Shown one piece after another: positions 1 to 9,200 of a stretch of DNA of 64,000 bases (position 1 is its first letter; every line of letters starts with the position of its first letter). The position numbers and the translations under genes were made by a program. Origin of the DNA: JAHBNG01 sp039028975 (GTDB taxonomy: Bacteria; Chloroflexota; Anaerolineae; Caldilineales; Caldilineaceae); NCBI GenBank assembly GCA_039028975.1, contig JBCCHB010000054.1:29707-93706 (forward strand). The letters are read 5' to 3'. The notes under the pieces were generated by a model that saw nothing but the letters and a program-made list of their open reading frames with translations, did no database searches and was not told where the DNA came from.

Positions 1-1374
1 TACTGTAATTTGGCCGCTGGTTGTTGGTCTTATCGGCACTGTTGAAGTAGGAGTGGGCGTTGGTGTAGCTGATACAATGACGTCAGTGGGTGTGCTTGTA
101 GGTGTACTCGTTGGTGATGGCGTAGTCGATGGTGTTGGTGTGGCTGTTGATGTGCTTGTCACAACTACTGTATTCGGTGGTACTGGTGTGCTGGTTGCCG
201 TCTGCGTTTGAAAAGTAACGACTGTTTCAACAGGAGTTGAGGTGGCCGTAGCCGTTACCTGTGTTGGCGTGCTAGTAACCACTACCTCTGTTGGGGTACT
301 GGTCGCTGTAGGCGGTATGGCCGTAGGCGTAAAAGTCGGTGTAAACGTTGGTGTTGCAGTCTCTGGAGGGAGCACACCATTTACCTTAAAGACGAGATTT
401 ACCCAAACGGCACTGGTCCCTAGCATCTCTGGCGCAAAATCAGGAACAGATTCAAGTTGAATACACGCATACGTATGGCCAGCTGGTACTTGAATCTGAG
501 CTTGGTGATTATCCCACTCGCCCAGTGGATTCTGTTCATATCCGTCTAGCGGGTTAATCAATTCAGTGGCTTCGGGATCATCGATCAGATCAATGAGTGC
601 ATAGTTGGCAGGTAAAGCTCCCGTGCCGCTCTTTGTCCAAATGGCGTCTGGGCGGTCTGGACCTGCAACGCCACCGGCAAAGAGCTGGTAATCAATTGTT
701 CGGGGAACGTCAACCGCATCAAAGCTCACACAAGTAACCTGAGAATTTGGGCCGGCAGGTTCGCTAAAGCGGTGATGGAAACTATCTAATCCATACATCA
801 AATGGACATCTCCATAGGCGCAGGTATCGCTATTCTCATAGACGAATACGATTCCTACTCCATGAGATTCATCACCACGTAACCCGCTTACAGTCAACGT
901 AAATGGTGTAAATTGATCAGCCAGGTTCAAACCACTACCTGCTGTCACCAAATTTGTTGACCGATACGTATAATAGTGGCGGTCACTATAGTTGGCACTT
1001 GCAACGTTCCGCTCTTCTGCCACAATGGCAGCGGGGGAGCCACCATTGAGAGCAACGACTACATCATCGTCGCCAGACTGATCACCCATATAGCGCCCTG
1101 ACCAGTAAAGATATGCCGCAACAGGCGTCCCATTCGCATCGATTGTTAGGGTTTCGCTCTGTAGCTCGCTGCCGAGTCCAACGCCTTCTGCTTCAAAACA
1201 GTAGTTGCCTCTTAACGGGCTGTTGACTTGCACGGGCAGGACGCCATCGGTAGCTAATGCAACCCCAGCAAAAAGGCTTGCTGCTACCATAACCAGTACA
1301 ACAACACGAACCTGCTTGACGACAGCAAACCTATTCTGAATTCCGTTTCCTAATGAAAAATAACCTAAATTCAC
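1..1374 (-). CDS. Secreted surface protein with Thr/Pro-rich tail (3' part outside window)
   Basis: The frame is open from a GTG at 1374 to the window edge, about 458 codons. An AGGAG sits 6 nt upstream of the GTG. The N-terminus has a basic stretch and then a hydrophobic segment ending near ALA, which reads as a signal peptide. Residues of about 45-330 form a beta-rich domain with AYLYWSGR and VWVNLVFKVNG, recalling bacterial surface domains of the DUF3344 type (weak resemblance from memory). From about residue 335 the chain becomes a low-complexity Thr/Pro/Ser/Val linker with repeated TPTSTP and VVVTSTPT, which usually precedes a wall- or surface-associated module; that module lies outside the window. 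No enzymatic motif is visible. An adhesive or cell-surface role is inference. Confidence 0.8.
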   Translation of the reverse strand, partial: MNLGYFSLGNGIQNRFAVVKQVRVVVLVMVAASLFAGVALATDGVLPVQVNSPLRGNYCFEAEGVGLGSELQSETLTIDANGTPVAAYLYWSGRYMGDQSGDDDVVVALNGGSPAAIVAEERNVASANYSDRHYYTYRSTNLVTAGSGLNLADQFTPFTLTVSGLRGDESHGVGIVFVYENSDTCAYGDVHLMYGLDSFHHRFSEPAGPNSQVTCVSFDAVDVPRTIDYQLFAGGVAGPDRPDAIWTKSGTGALPANYALIDLIDDPEATELINPLDGYEQNPLGEWDNHQAQIQVPAGHTYACIQLESVPDFAPEMLGTSAVWVNLVFKVNGVLPPETATPTFTPTFTPTAIPPTATSTPTEVVVTSTPTQVTATATSTPVETVVTFQTQTATSTPVPPNTVVVTSTSTATPTPSTTPSPTSTPTSTPTDVIVSATPTPTPTSTVPIRPTTSGQITV

Positions 1375-2255
1375 GTCAGCCTCCTATTTGATCAGGGTGC
1401 AATCAGTAGGGTGCTGTGCTGCAATGAGAAGTCGTTGTTACACAGTATCACACTCGAGAAATGGTTTTGAGATTTGGTCTGGTTAAAATTCAGACGATCA
1501 ACCTACATTGAGCTCACTACTCAGTGCAACCCAATGCTGGACTCCTACCCAGCTCTGTAAAAAAGGCCAAACTTCATCTTTCTGACAGGGCTATGAAAAA
1601 CTACGTCTTTTAAATCGACCGCAGCATAGTAAGGTTCTCGAATTGATAGAAACGCTTACTCGTTCATGGGTGTGGTGGCGAAACACTATGTCGCTTATAT
1701 AGGTCGTCAGAAATTCTTGTCCCGACTCTTGATTCATCCACTCTGGGAAATTTCGAGAAGGAAGGACATCCCCATCTTCATGGGAACAAGCTTTTCTGGA
1801 CATCTAAATATGTGACGCGTACCATTACAACAGCCCATGACCAAAGCCATTAAACCATTTTTGTGGTGCAGGTGGGATTTTCTAAACTGTCTATCCGTTT
1901 GAAGAAAGAATGTGATGCTTACGTAATGATGAATTTTTGTGCGAGTTGATGGGTAACGGTGAGTGCATTAACATGTCTGACATCTATCTTCAGTAAGTTT
2001 ATCGTAGGGTAAGTGTCGGATCCTTCGCTAACTTTACGAATTCCTTAAATCTGGTAATTCTCACTGTTGTTTTGAGCAGGGAGAAGAATCCTTTACTTGC
2101 ATTACGCTTTTCTTAAACTAATGTTTCGTACTACTCAAACTTAGTGAAGTTGTTGCATTTGAGTTAAGCTTTTGATGACCTTTCCGCGTTCCTTTCATAA
2201 CGCGAAACTCATTTGGCCGCTCTCAACCAAAGTGTACCTAAGTGAAGCAACATCA
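1375..2255. other. Intergenic region with decayed repeats
   Basis: I see no convincing gene in these 880 nt. Positions 1549-1632 look like a diverged copy of the hairpin family best seen at 31508-31595, because the right arm read on the minus strand carries CTATGCTGCGGTCG. Positions 1693-1806 match 10989-11110. The minus strand near 1375-1460 should hold the promoter of the secreted-protein gene; a GATACT at about 1445-1450 is a possible -10, with no clear -35. Confidence 0.5.
1693..1806. repeat. Diverged dispersed repeat, partner at 10989-11110
   Basis: Shared blocks include CTTGTCCC, AGGACAT and GGGAACAAGCTTTT in the same order and with similar spacing. On the minus strand both copies can be read as KACSHED followed by VLP and RN, but neither has a ribosome site or a credible full-length protein. 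The match may mark an old duplication of regulatory or decayed coding DNA. Confidence 0.5.
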
Positions 2256-3677
2256 TTAGATAAACCTTGAGAGACTCATGTGCTCCTGGTGCGAAAGCAT
2301 TTTATATTCCCAATGCTGAAGGAAACTCTTGGCTAGGTGTTTGACGTTCGTTATGCTATTCATCCAGGTGAGCAGATGATGCTTACGCGCTTCATTTAGA
2401 CGGACCAGGATATCATTGGGATCCATCCCCGTCACGCCTTGGTCATTGTCAACAATTGTAACATTGTTGCGATCATCCTGATTGATTGCCCGCTGCTGTT
2501 GAGGTCGAACCAAAAACTTGAGCACAAGAGCAAAATGGGTGCTGGATACGTCCCGTTGGGCATTGAATAGTTGACTGTAGGCCGTTAGCCATGGGTGTTT
2601 CTTAAGTAGAGCGACAGCGCTGCCAGCATTCACTCCTTTCAAATCTGCTTTCTCCATGCCCAAAGTGTTCAAAATTTTACGCTCAATGCTAGGCAGGGCC
2701 ATAGCACTCTGGAGCATCTGTGCGTCGTGGGGCAACAGTACACTACAGATATCCGTTGCATGAGCACGAAAGCCGGGAAAGTATTCATATGGCTCAACCA
2801 AATTTTCAAAGAGCATCAAATCACGATAGAGAGCGGCTGTATCGTTCGCTGCACTGGGCGGCTTAAGGTAGCGGTCGGCATACCAAAGACATTGATATTG
2901 GCGAAATTCATCGAGGAAGAAGTCAATGTCAAATGCCTTGTATTTCATAAAGTCAAGCATCTGAGCTTTGATTGCCAACATAAGCTGGGTAGCAGTCAAT
3001 GCAGCGTCAACTGCCTCCTTGCTATCCAGAGAATTCTCTGGGGCCTGCACTTGTTCGATATATTGGTTTGCCCCAGTTTGTAAAGCAAATGTCTCTTTGA
3101 CTAGTCGGAAAAAATTGTGTTCAGTTTCGGTGCCGGAAAAAGTGGAGAAGCGCGAATCTTTGAACGCTGCCGATAATCGATAGATCACTTGGCGAGTCCT
3201 AGGATGCCGCACCTCAACTCCAGGCCCATTGTATTCAATTAAGGTCATAAACGAATCGCGATGGGGATGACCGATCTTGTCGGCCATTCCTTGAAAGTAA
3301 TCAGCAAAGGGAATAGAATCTTGCACAAGCAATGTTGATAATCCCTCGCTCGGTTTGATCTCTTTCATCCGGCTTGCATAGGAAGTTCTACCGTCCTTTA
3401 GCGTTTGCGCCATCTTTTGTTGTTGTGCGTGGCGCTCGACAGAGCTACCAATTAGCCCAAGCGTCAACAGAATTCCAACCACATCGCGATCTGCTGTTTC
3501 TTCAGCATGGGGTGCGTCGGAAAGCACTTGGTGGTTGAGAAGGGTCGCCATGTCGGCAAACCCCAGGTCATTCTGCAATGCACGACGATTCAATTGGGGC
3601 AGGTTGTCTGCAACCCAAGATTTCTTCGACTCGCTCCAGTCGTAGCTGGACGATAAAGTATGGATATTCATAATCAA
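2256..3677 (-). CDS. PrnB/DUF1864-like protein (uncertain)
   Basis: A 473-residue, mostly helical soluble protein without signal peptide or membrane segments. The central layout (about 130-330) is a conserved GHPHRDSFMTLIEYNGPG, then FSGTETEH, then a long helix with FDIDFFLDEFRQY. It resembles the DUF1864/PrnB group of the indoleamine-dioxygenase fold, which includes monodechloroaminopyrrolnitrin synthase; I recall this from memory and the match is weak. I could not place a heme-ligand His with confidence. A TTG at 3677 has AAGGA 7 nt upstream, while an ATG at 3671 is 13 nt away, so the TTG is slightly preferred. The gene lies 13 nt downstream of an MFS exporter gene and is probably cotranscribed with it. 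An oxidative modification of a small molecule exported by its neighbour is only inference. Confidence 0.6.
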   Translation of the reverse strand: MIMNIHTLSSSYDWSESKKSWVADNLPQLNRRALQNDLGFADMATLLNHQVLSDAPHAEETADRDVVGILLTLGLIGSSVERHAQQQKMAQTLKDGRTSYASRMKEIKPSEGLSTLLVQDSIPFADYFQGMADKIGHPHRDSFMTLIEYNGPGVEVRHPRTRQVIYRLSAAFKDSRFSTFSGTETEHNFFRLVKETFALQTGANQYIEQVQAPENSLDSKEAVDAALTATQLMLAIKAQMLDFMKYKAFDIDFFLDEFRQYQCLWYADRYLKPPSAANDTAALYRDLMLFENLVEPYEYFPGFRAHATDICSVLLPHDAQMLQSAMALPSIERKILNTLGMEKADLKGVNAGSAVALLKKHPWLTAYSQLFNAQRDVSSTHFALVLKFLVRPQQQRAINQDDRNNVTIVDNDQGVTGMDPNDILVRLNEARKHHLLTWMNSITNVKHLAKSFLQHWEYKMLSHQEHMSLSRFI

Positions 3678-3690
3678 TGAAGATTCCTTA

Positions 3691-4944
3691 TTAATTAAGC
3701 TGGCGAACGGCTGGATGAGACCAGGCCATCAGTGCAAACAATACAGTCAAACCACCGCCGACCAGGAAGACTTGCTGAGGGCCAAACAGTTCGGTAGCCC
3801 ATCCTGCAATGCCATACCCGATGGGAACAAAAGCCAACGAGCCCAAATTATCAATGCTCGCAATGCGGCCCAACTTATCGCGAGGTACCAGCTCTTGTAA
3901 CGAGTGGGTCCATGCCAGTCCACCGACCTCCAGCATAGCCCCATTGACCAGCGCAGCCAAAGCTAAACCGACAAGTCCAATAGGTAAACCAAAGAGCAGA
4001 ATCATCAGTCCGGCAATAGCAAGGCCACCGTACATCAAGCGACCCCGATGAGGAATTCGCTTCATTTGTCCCATGGCAATACCACCCAGTACATATCCAC
4101 CTGCAAAGAGCGCATAGAGTAGACCCAGAAGTTGTACTTTACCCCCTAAGACCTCGTCAACCAGAAAAGGTAGACTGACACTATATGGCCCACCTAAGGT
4201 CGCATTGCTGAGGGCAAAGACAAGAATGGAAAGCCAAAGCCAAGGTAGGCCCAGTACGATCCGCATCCCCTCTCGGAAGTCATCCAGCAGACCAGGAGTG
4301 TTGTCTTGTGGAGAGCTGCGTAGAGCATGTATCGACTGGATTGATTGGTTTTGTAGCAATGGCAAAAGTAAGAGGGCCGCAACAAAAAACGTTAGTCCAT
4401 TCCAGAGGAAGATCGAAGCCGTACCGCCTAGCGCAATCATGAGCGCACCTAGAGGTGGCCCCAGAATACGTCCCCCTTGAATGCTTAGGCTCGTTAGTGA
4501 GTTGGCGCTTGGTAGATCGTCCATAGAAACCAGTTCAGGTACAGTGGCCGTATAGGCTGGGTGGAAAAAGGCTTCTACAATCCCAAAGACCAAGCTAAGG
4601 ATATAGACGTGCCAAATTTCCAAGAGACCACTGATGGCCAAAACACCCATCACCAGTGCCGTCGCCCCTCTCACCAGATCGGCAATCAGCATAATCCAAA
4701 GACGAGAATATCGGTCAACGGCCACGCCACCAAAGAGGCTAAAAAGGGCAGTAGGGCCAAAGGCAAAGATCAGAACCGTTGCCATAGCCCCAGCTTCCCC
4801 TGTCTTCTCCAATACCCACCAGGCTAGCCCGATTTCATAGAGATAGTCACCCAAGCGAGAACAGCTCTGGCCGCCCCACAATAGAGCAAATGAGGGTGTT
4901 CTTAACGCTCGCAACATGGAAATCTCGGTTAGTCGATTGCTCAT
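3691..4944 (-). CDS. MFS transporter, exporter type
   Basis: A 417-residue integral membrane protein with about twelve hydrophobic segments and an EntS/MFS_3-like pattern: LLWGGQSCSRLGDYLYEIGLAWWVLE at the N-terminus, FGGVAVDRYSR for the loop 2-3 motif, and PELVSMDDLPSANSL, which is typical of drug/siderophore exporters. An upstream ATG at 4962 is in frame, but AGGGGG lies just before the ATG at 4944, and the longer start would be translated through it, so 4944 is chosen. It is the first gene of a two-gene unit with the PrnB-like gene. The family moves small organic molecules outward using the proton gradient; the substrate is unknown. Confidence 0.9.
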   Translation of the reverse strand: MSNRLTEISMLRALRTPSFALLWGGQSCSRLGDYLYEIGLAWWVLEKTGEAGAMATVLIFAFGPTALFSLFGGVAVDRYSRLWIMLIADLVRGATALVMGVLAISGLLEIWHVYILSLVFGIVEAFFHPAYTATVPELVSMDDLPSANSLTSLSIQGGRILGPPLGALMIALGGTASIFLWNGLTFFVAALLLLPLLQNQSIQSIHALRSSPQDNTPGLLDDFREGMRIVLGLPWLWLSILVFALSNATLGGPYSVSLPFLVDEVLGGKVQLLGLLYALFAGGYVLGGIAMGQMKRIPHRGRLMYGGLAIAGLMILLFGLPIGLVGLALAALVNGAMLEVGGLAWTHSLQELVPRDKLGRIASIDNLGSLAFVPIGYGIAGWATELFGPQQVFLVGGGLTVLFALMAWSHPAVRQLN

Positions 4945-5187
4945 TCTACCCCCTTGCCCCATATTCGTGGGGCGGAACTGAATATAGGGATATAGGGATG
5001 TTCGGGGGATGGGTGGTCATGATTTTATCTCCTGTTGAGTTTACTGTTCGTCTCTGTTGGCTTGGTATGCTTTGGACATAGCATCCCAGATTCAGGCAAT
5101 TATTCATGTAATACCACCAGCCTACCGTATAGAAGTAACTAGAAGACAACAAGGGTTGTAACGAAATCGTGACGAATTGGGTGAAGT

Positions 5188-5274
5188 TATACTCAGCTCC
5201 GTTTGGAAACCGGAGTTTGGTTTCTCCTGTAGGGTCTGCAGAAAACTCCGGTTTCCAAAGCGACCGCACTATAG
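5188..5274. repeat. Hairpin element family A, copy 1
   Basis: An 87-nt element with long inverted arms. The left arm starts TATACTCAGCTCCGTTTGG and the right arm, read on the minus strand, starts CTATAGTGCGGTCGCTTTGG. Both continue into AAACCGGAGTTT, giving a stem of roughly 20 bp around a loop of about 27 nt. The same two end sequences recur at 10065, 30509, 31508 and 34471. Confidence 0.85.
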
Positions 5275-5392
5275 ATTATCAAGATCTGAGCTGTTATAAA
5301 TGGCCAAGGGAAAAATTTGTCCTCCCTGATTAGGGATTGGCCAGAGTGAATTATTCAACAGTCGAGTTCTCTACTGGAACGAGCGTGAAATT

Positions 5393-5590
5393 GTCATTCT
5401 GCTTGGTTACAGTCACGCAGTGACCTGGAGCCCGAGGCGACTGAAGTATCTCGGTTTCGGATTAGAAGCTGAGATTCTTCGCTAGAATTGGCTCACAAAT
5501 GGTCGACTTCTTGCACAGGTTCATCTTCGATTTGAGCTTCTGGCCTCGAAAAACCGGCGTCGTAAACGACCACTGCGTGAGCAGAATGAC
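5393..5590. repeat. Inverted-repeat element family C, copy 1
   Basis: A 198-nt stretch is bounded by GTCATTCTGC...CACGCAGTG (5393-5422) and its reverse complement without the inner 10 nt (5571-5590). The left arm is shared, at 20 of 21 positions, with 22526-22546. No ORF of note is inside, so it looks like a non-autonomous mobile or folded RNA element rather than a gene. Confidence 0.6.
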
Positions 5591-5650
5591 TTTATCCAAA
5601 GGTGTCCAATGGAGAAGAGTCGGAATAAATTTCTCTGGCCGGCTATGCGG

Positions 5651-6043
5651 TTAACGGTAATGTGATACAGCAGATATGTTATGGTTCAATATGAGTGCAT
5701 GTTCTTTCTGATTTTGAATCACGGTTTGGTTGTGGTTAACACTCAAGGCACGCATTGGCTTTGTCCGTACGACTGTTGTATTGTGGTTAAATGTAAGCGC
5801 ACGTTTTTTCTGATTTTGAATCACGGTTTGGTTATGGTTAAGACTCATGGCACGCATTGGCTTTGTCCGTACGACTGTTGTATTGTGGTTAAATGAAATC
5901 TGACGTTTTTTCTGATTTTGAATCACAGTTTGGTTGTGGTTAACACTCATGGCGCGCATTGGCTTTGTCCGTACAGCAGTTGTTTTGTGGTTAATAAGGA
6001 AATCGTGAGACTTGGTTTTATACATGAGATTGATAGTTGGCAT
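5651..6043 (-). CDS. Small protein made of 17-residue tandem repeats
   Basis: Encodes 130 residues. After a short leader (MPTINLMYKTKSHDFLI) the protein is six full units of 17 residues plus a partial seventh, each starting NH(N/K). Two unit types alternate: NHNTTVVRTKPMRAMSV and NHNQTVIQNQKKRALTF. Each has two short beta-prone stretches (TVV/TVI and a hydrophobic end) separated by basic residues. GGAGGA stands 6 nt before the ATG, a near-ideal ribosome site, which supports real translation. There is no signal peptide or membrane segment. I recognise no family. Regular Asn/Gln ladders with paired strands suggest a beta-solenoid or amyloid-like fold, which is inference. It is divergent from a STAND-type giant regulator and sits behind a promoter with four GGACGC repeats. 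Confidence 0.75.
   Translation of the reverse strand: MPTINLMYKTKSHDFLINHKTTAVRTKPMRAMSVNHNQTVIQNQKKRQISFNHNTTVVRTKPMRAMSLNHNQTVIQNQKKRALTFNHNTTVVRTKPMRALSVNHNQTVIQNQKEHALILNHNISAVSHYR
5710..6001. repeat. 102-nt tandem repeat inside the repeat-protein gene
   Basis: Three copies start at 5710, 5812 and 5914, exactly 102 nt apart, each made of two 51-nt halves. The first two copies differ at few positions and the third is more diverged at its end. The reading frame is kept in all of them, so expansion occurred without frameshift. Confidence 0.9.
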
Positions 6044-6138
6044 GATATTCCTCCGTTATTTGCTCCATACACCAGAGCATTGCGTTGATAAAATGAAGTT
6101 GATTCTGCGACAGGCGTTGTGATGCCCTGTCTGGACAT

Positions 6139-6205
6139 AGTGTAGTCAGAGGGGTGTTGGCGCAGCGTCCAGAATCGCGTCCAGATTGCGTCCCACATTG
6201 CGTCC
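6139..6205 (-). promoter_or_regulatory. Putative SARP-type promoter with four GGACGC repeats
   Basis: Read on the minus strand, GGACGC occurs at 6205-6200, 6193-6188, 6182-6177 and 6170-6165, spaced 12, 11 and 12 nt. A spacer of 20 nt containing CCAACACCC leads to TACACT (6144-6139), so the last repeat sits where a -35 box would be, and no -35 consensus is present. The start codon of the 17-residue-repeat gene is 96 nt downstream. The same layout recurs at 31418-31472. SARP activators are known to bind direct repeats about one helical turn apart that overlap the -35; the assignment here is inference. Confidence 0.6.
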
Positions 6206-6237
6206 ATCCGAGATATGCTCTTATCCTCATAAAAAGT

Positions 6238-6266
6238 TTGCACACTTCTGCCAAAACGAGTAGGAT
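6238..6266 (+). promoter_or_regulatory. Promoter of the first giant regulator gene
   Basis: TTGCAC (6238-6243), a 17-nt spacer and TAGGAT (6261-6266) form a sigma70-like promoter that would start transcription about 22 nt before the ATG at 6295. The spacer bases ACTTCTGCCAAAACG are identical in the promoter at 11131-11159, which suggests a shared regulator-binding site. Confidence 0.6.
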
Positions 6267-6294
6267 GGAAACTTGCACCTCTAAGGAAACAAGT

Positions 6295-9200
6295 ATGACT
6301 CAACGAAAGCTCCACCTATTTGGCACTCCTGAACTGGTCGTAGACCAAAAGCATATCAGCATCTCACTTCGCAAGGCCCAGGCGTTACTCGCCTATGTTG
6401 CCGTGACGAACCGCGCCCACAGTCGCGACAGCCTAGCCACTTTATTTTGGCCTGAGGCCAATCAGCGCTCGGCTCGCACCAACTTGCGCCGCATGATATA
6501 TAGCATTGGCCAACAAGCAGAAACGACGCTGCTGGATACCACCTCAGAGACGGTGGGCCTATCTTCAGAGGCAAATATCTGGGTGGATGTGGTGGCTTTC
6601 AAGGAGTTGGCGACCCAGGGCTTACATACCCCCATGCAAATGGAACAGCTTTTGGCTGCAGAGGCCCTTTACCAGAAGGACTTTATGGCCGGTTTTAAAC
6701 TGGACCAGTGCCCCGAATTCAGTGAATGGCAATTCTTTCAACGAGAAGAGTTACGCCGACTCCTAGGCCAAGTATTGGTTGGGTTGATGGACATGTATAG
6801 GCAACGGGGGGAATACAAGGAGGCACTTCCCTACGCGCGACGCTGGCTCGTTTTGGATTCTTTACACGAGGCCGCCCACCGTCGATTAATAGAGCTTTAT
6901 GCCCTTGCGGGTCAGCAAGCGGCTGCAATCCGTCAATTCGAGGAGTGCGTACGTATTTTAGGTAAAGAACTGGGTGTGCAGCCAGAAAAGGAGACGACAG
7001 AGCTATTCCAAGCTGTCCAAGCTCGTCGATTGACGCAAGATGAGCATCCGAAAGATGAACAGACGACAAGTTGGAAAGAGGAGTTGATTCGTAATGAGCC
7101 TAGCCCTCAACACTCCAGCCCTTCACCTACGCCAGCCGCTGTCCCGGCCTCTCCCCAACCTGGTTTAGCCTCACGACCTCACAGTATCCCTCTGCAAACC
7201 ACAGCCTTTATTGGCCGGGAAGACGAGCTAGCAGATATCATGCGCCGCTTAGCGGATCCATCCTGTAAACTTCTTACGCTCATTGGTCCAGGCGGGATTG
7301 GCAAGACTAGGTTGTCCATAGAGGTCGGGAAACGTATATTAGATGCCTCCGCGTCAGATTTTTCAGTATCAGATACCCAAAGAACAGAGCCGAACGCCTT
7401 TGCCAACGGTGTTTACTTTGTCCCACTTCAGCCCGTCAAGATGGCACAGAACATACCAGCCACCATCGCCAACGCATTGGGCTTGCACCTTTATGAAAAT
7501 CGGTCGGGCAATGAGCAGCTCTTAGAGTTCCTAGCCACAAAGGCGATGCTGCTGGTACTGGACAATTTCGAGCACTTGTTTGACGGCATGGATCTGATTC
7601 TGGATATCCTGAGAACAGCACCAGCCATCAAAATTCTCGTAACTTCTCGCAATGCGTTGCCTATAAGGGAAGCATGGTTTCATCCAGTTACAGGCATGTA
7701 CTTTCCAAAGGGGGATTTGGGTAATAGTCAGTCGACCGCGACCGTACAGGGAACACGCCCTGGTTCGGCACGGGGCGTGCCTACTGAACTGCGATCTACC
7801 GATTATGATAGAGACAACCAACTCGAGGCAGGCGACTATGACGCGGTACGTCTCTTCGAACGGTGCGCACAACGAACTCAAAAAAATTTTTCGCTTGCTA
7901 AGAGTCAAGAACAGGTTATGCACATCTGTCGGCTCGTTGAGGGGATGCCCCTGGCAATCGAACTAGCAGCAGCCTGGCTGAGGATCCTTTCGGTTCAAGA
8001 AGTAGTGGACGAACTCGAACGCAGCCTGGACATCCTAACGGCCCAACATCAGAATGTGCCGGATCGCCATAGTAGCGTGCGTGCGGTATTTTTACAGAGC
8101 TGGGGGCAGCTAGACCAGCGTGGGCAGGACGTATTGATGAGGTTAGCCCTCTTCCGCGGCAGCTTTGATAAAGAAGCCGCTGAGCAAGTTGCCAATGCAA
8201 CCATCTTAACGCTAGTCTCCCTGGTTGATCATGCACTTTTACAGCGCATCTCTAGCAATCGCTATCAACTTCATGAACTGCTCCGACAGTTTGCAGCCGA
8301 GCAACTATCCTCAATTGATGCAGATGATGGGGAGACAATGCAGGCATCCCATTCTGGCAAAAAGATCCGTAGGACCTTTTGCGACTATTTTCTTAGATTG
8401 GTCCACTCTACGGAGGTTAATCTACGGGGAGAAGCCCCAGAAGAGACGTTGAACAGATTGAGTCTTGATATAGACAATATCCGTCAAGCATGGCAGTGGG
8501 CCAGCGATGCTCGCCTATCCTCTTCACTACTCCATGCATTGACAGGCCTTTCTAGATTTTATGAATTCTCTGGTCTTTTCCGAGAAGGTGCATCGCTCTT
8601 TGCCCAGAGCGCCGAACGGTTAGAGGCAAAGTCAGGTTGTTCTATTGGTGTCGAATCAGGTCATCCTAATCTGGCTGCAATCTGCTGTCGGCTACGTATT
8701 GAGCAGGCTAGTATGCTCTTCGCTCAAGGACTCTTAGAACAGGCTGGGGCTGTTGCAAAGAATGCCCTTGCCAAGGTGACTTCACAGGAAACTGCTTTAC
8801 AAGAAACTGCTTTACAAGAAAACCTGTCATCGAACGTGAGTGACGATAGTCAGCACCCATTTATCCTGACCTTAGAAGGGCGTGCCCGCTTTGAGTTGGG
8901 CCGTAGCCTGCACAAGCAGGGTAAGCAATCTGCTGCGCCATCCCACTATGAGCGAGCATTACAGCTTGCCACTTTAATAGAAGATACCTATCTTGAAGCT
9001 GACGTTCTGCGCTACTGGTGTTGGAATTGCTACGATAGCGGCGACTTCACTCGTGCTGTTGATCTTCAGGCTGCCGCTTCAGCACGCTATCGACAATTAG
9101 GGGATCGGTTGGGGCAAGGCGTCACCCGGTTTGATAGTGCCTACATCGCTTGGTTGCAGGGAGATTTACTCAACGCACGCAGCAACTTTGCGTTGGCCTT

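Larger units (their letters stand above)
4945..5650. other. Intergenic region with two inverted-repeat elements
   Basis: No gene is visible in these 706 nt. It contains the hairpin element at 5188-5274 and a longer inverted-repeat element at 5393-5590. The promoter of the MFS unit should lie on the minus strand near 4960-5060, but no clear -35/-10 pair was found. Confidence 0.6.

Noticed and set aside
242..460. Plus-strand frame rich in Val/Gly
   Set aside because: It is the mirror of the Thr/Pro-rich linker of the minus-strand secreted protein, a common artefact of such low-complexity DNA.
5710..6001. Possible CRISPR array or iteron cluster
   Set aside because: The repeats are directly adjacent, without spacers, and keep a protein frame with a good start. 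They are repeats within a gene.
6154..6294. N-terminal extension of regulator 1 from a GTG
   Set aside because: The extension runs through the GGACGC repeats and the promoter. Both paralogues begin at the equivalent of the ATG at 6295.
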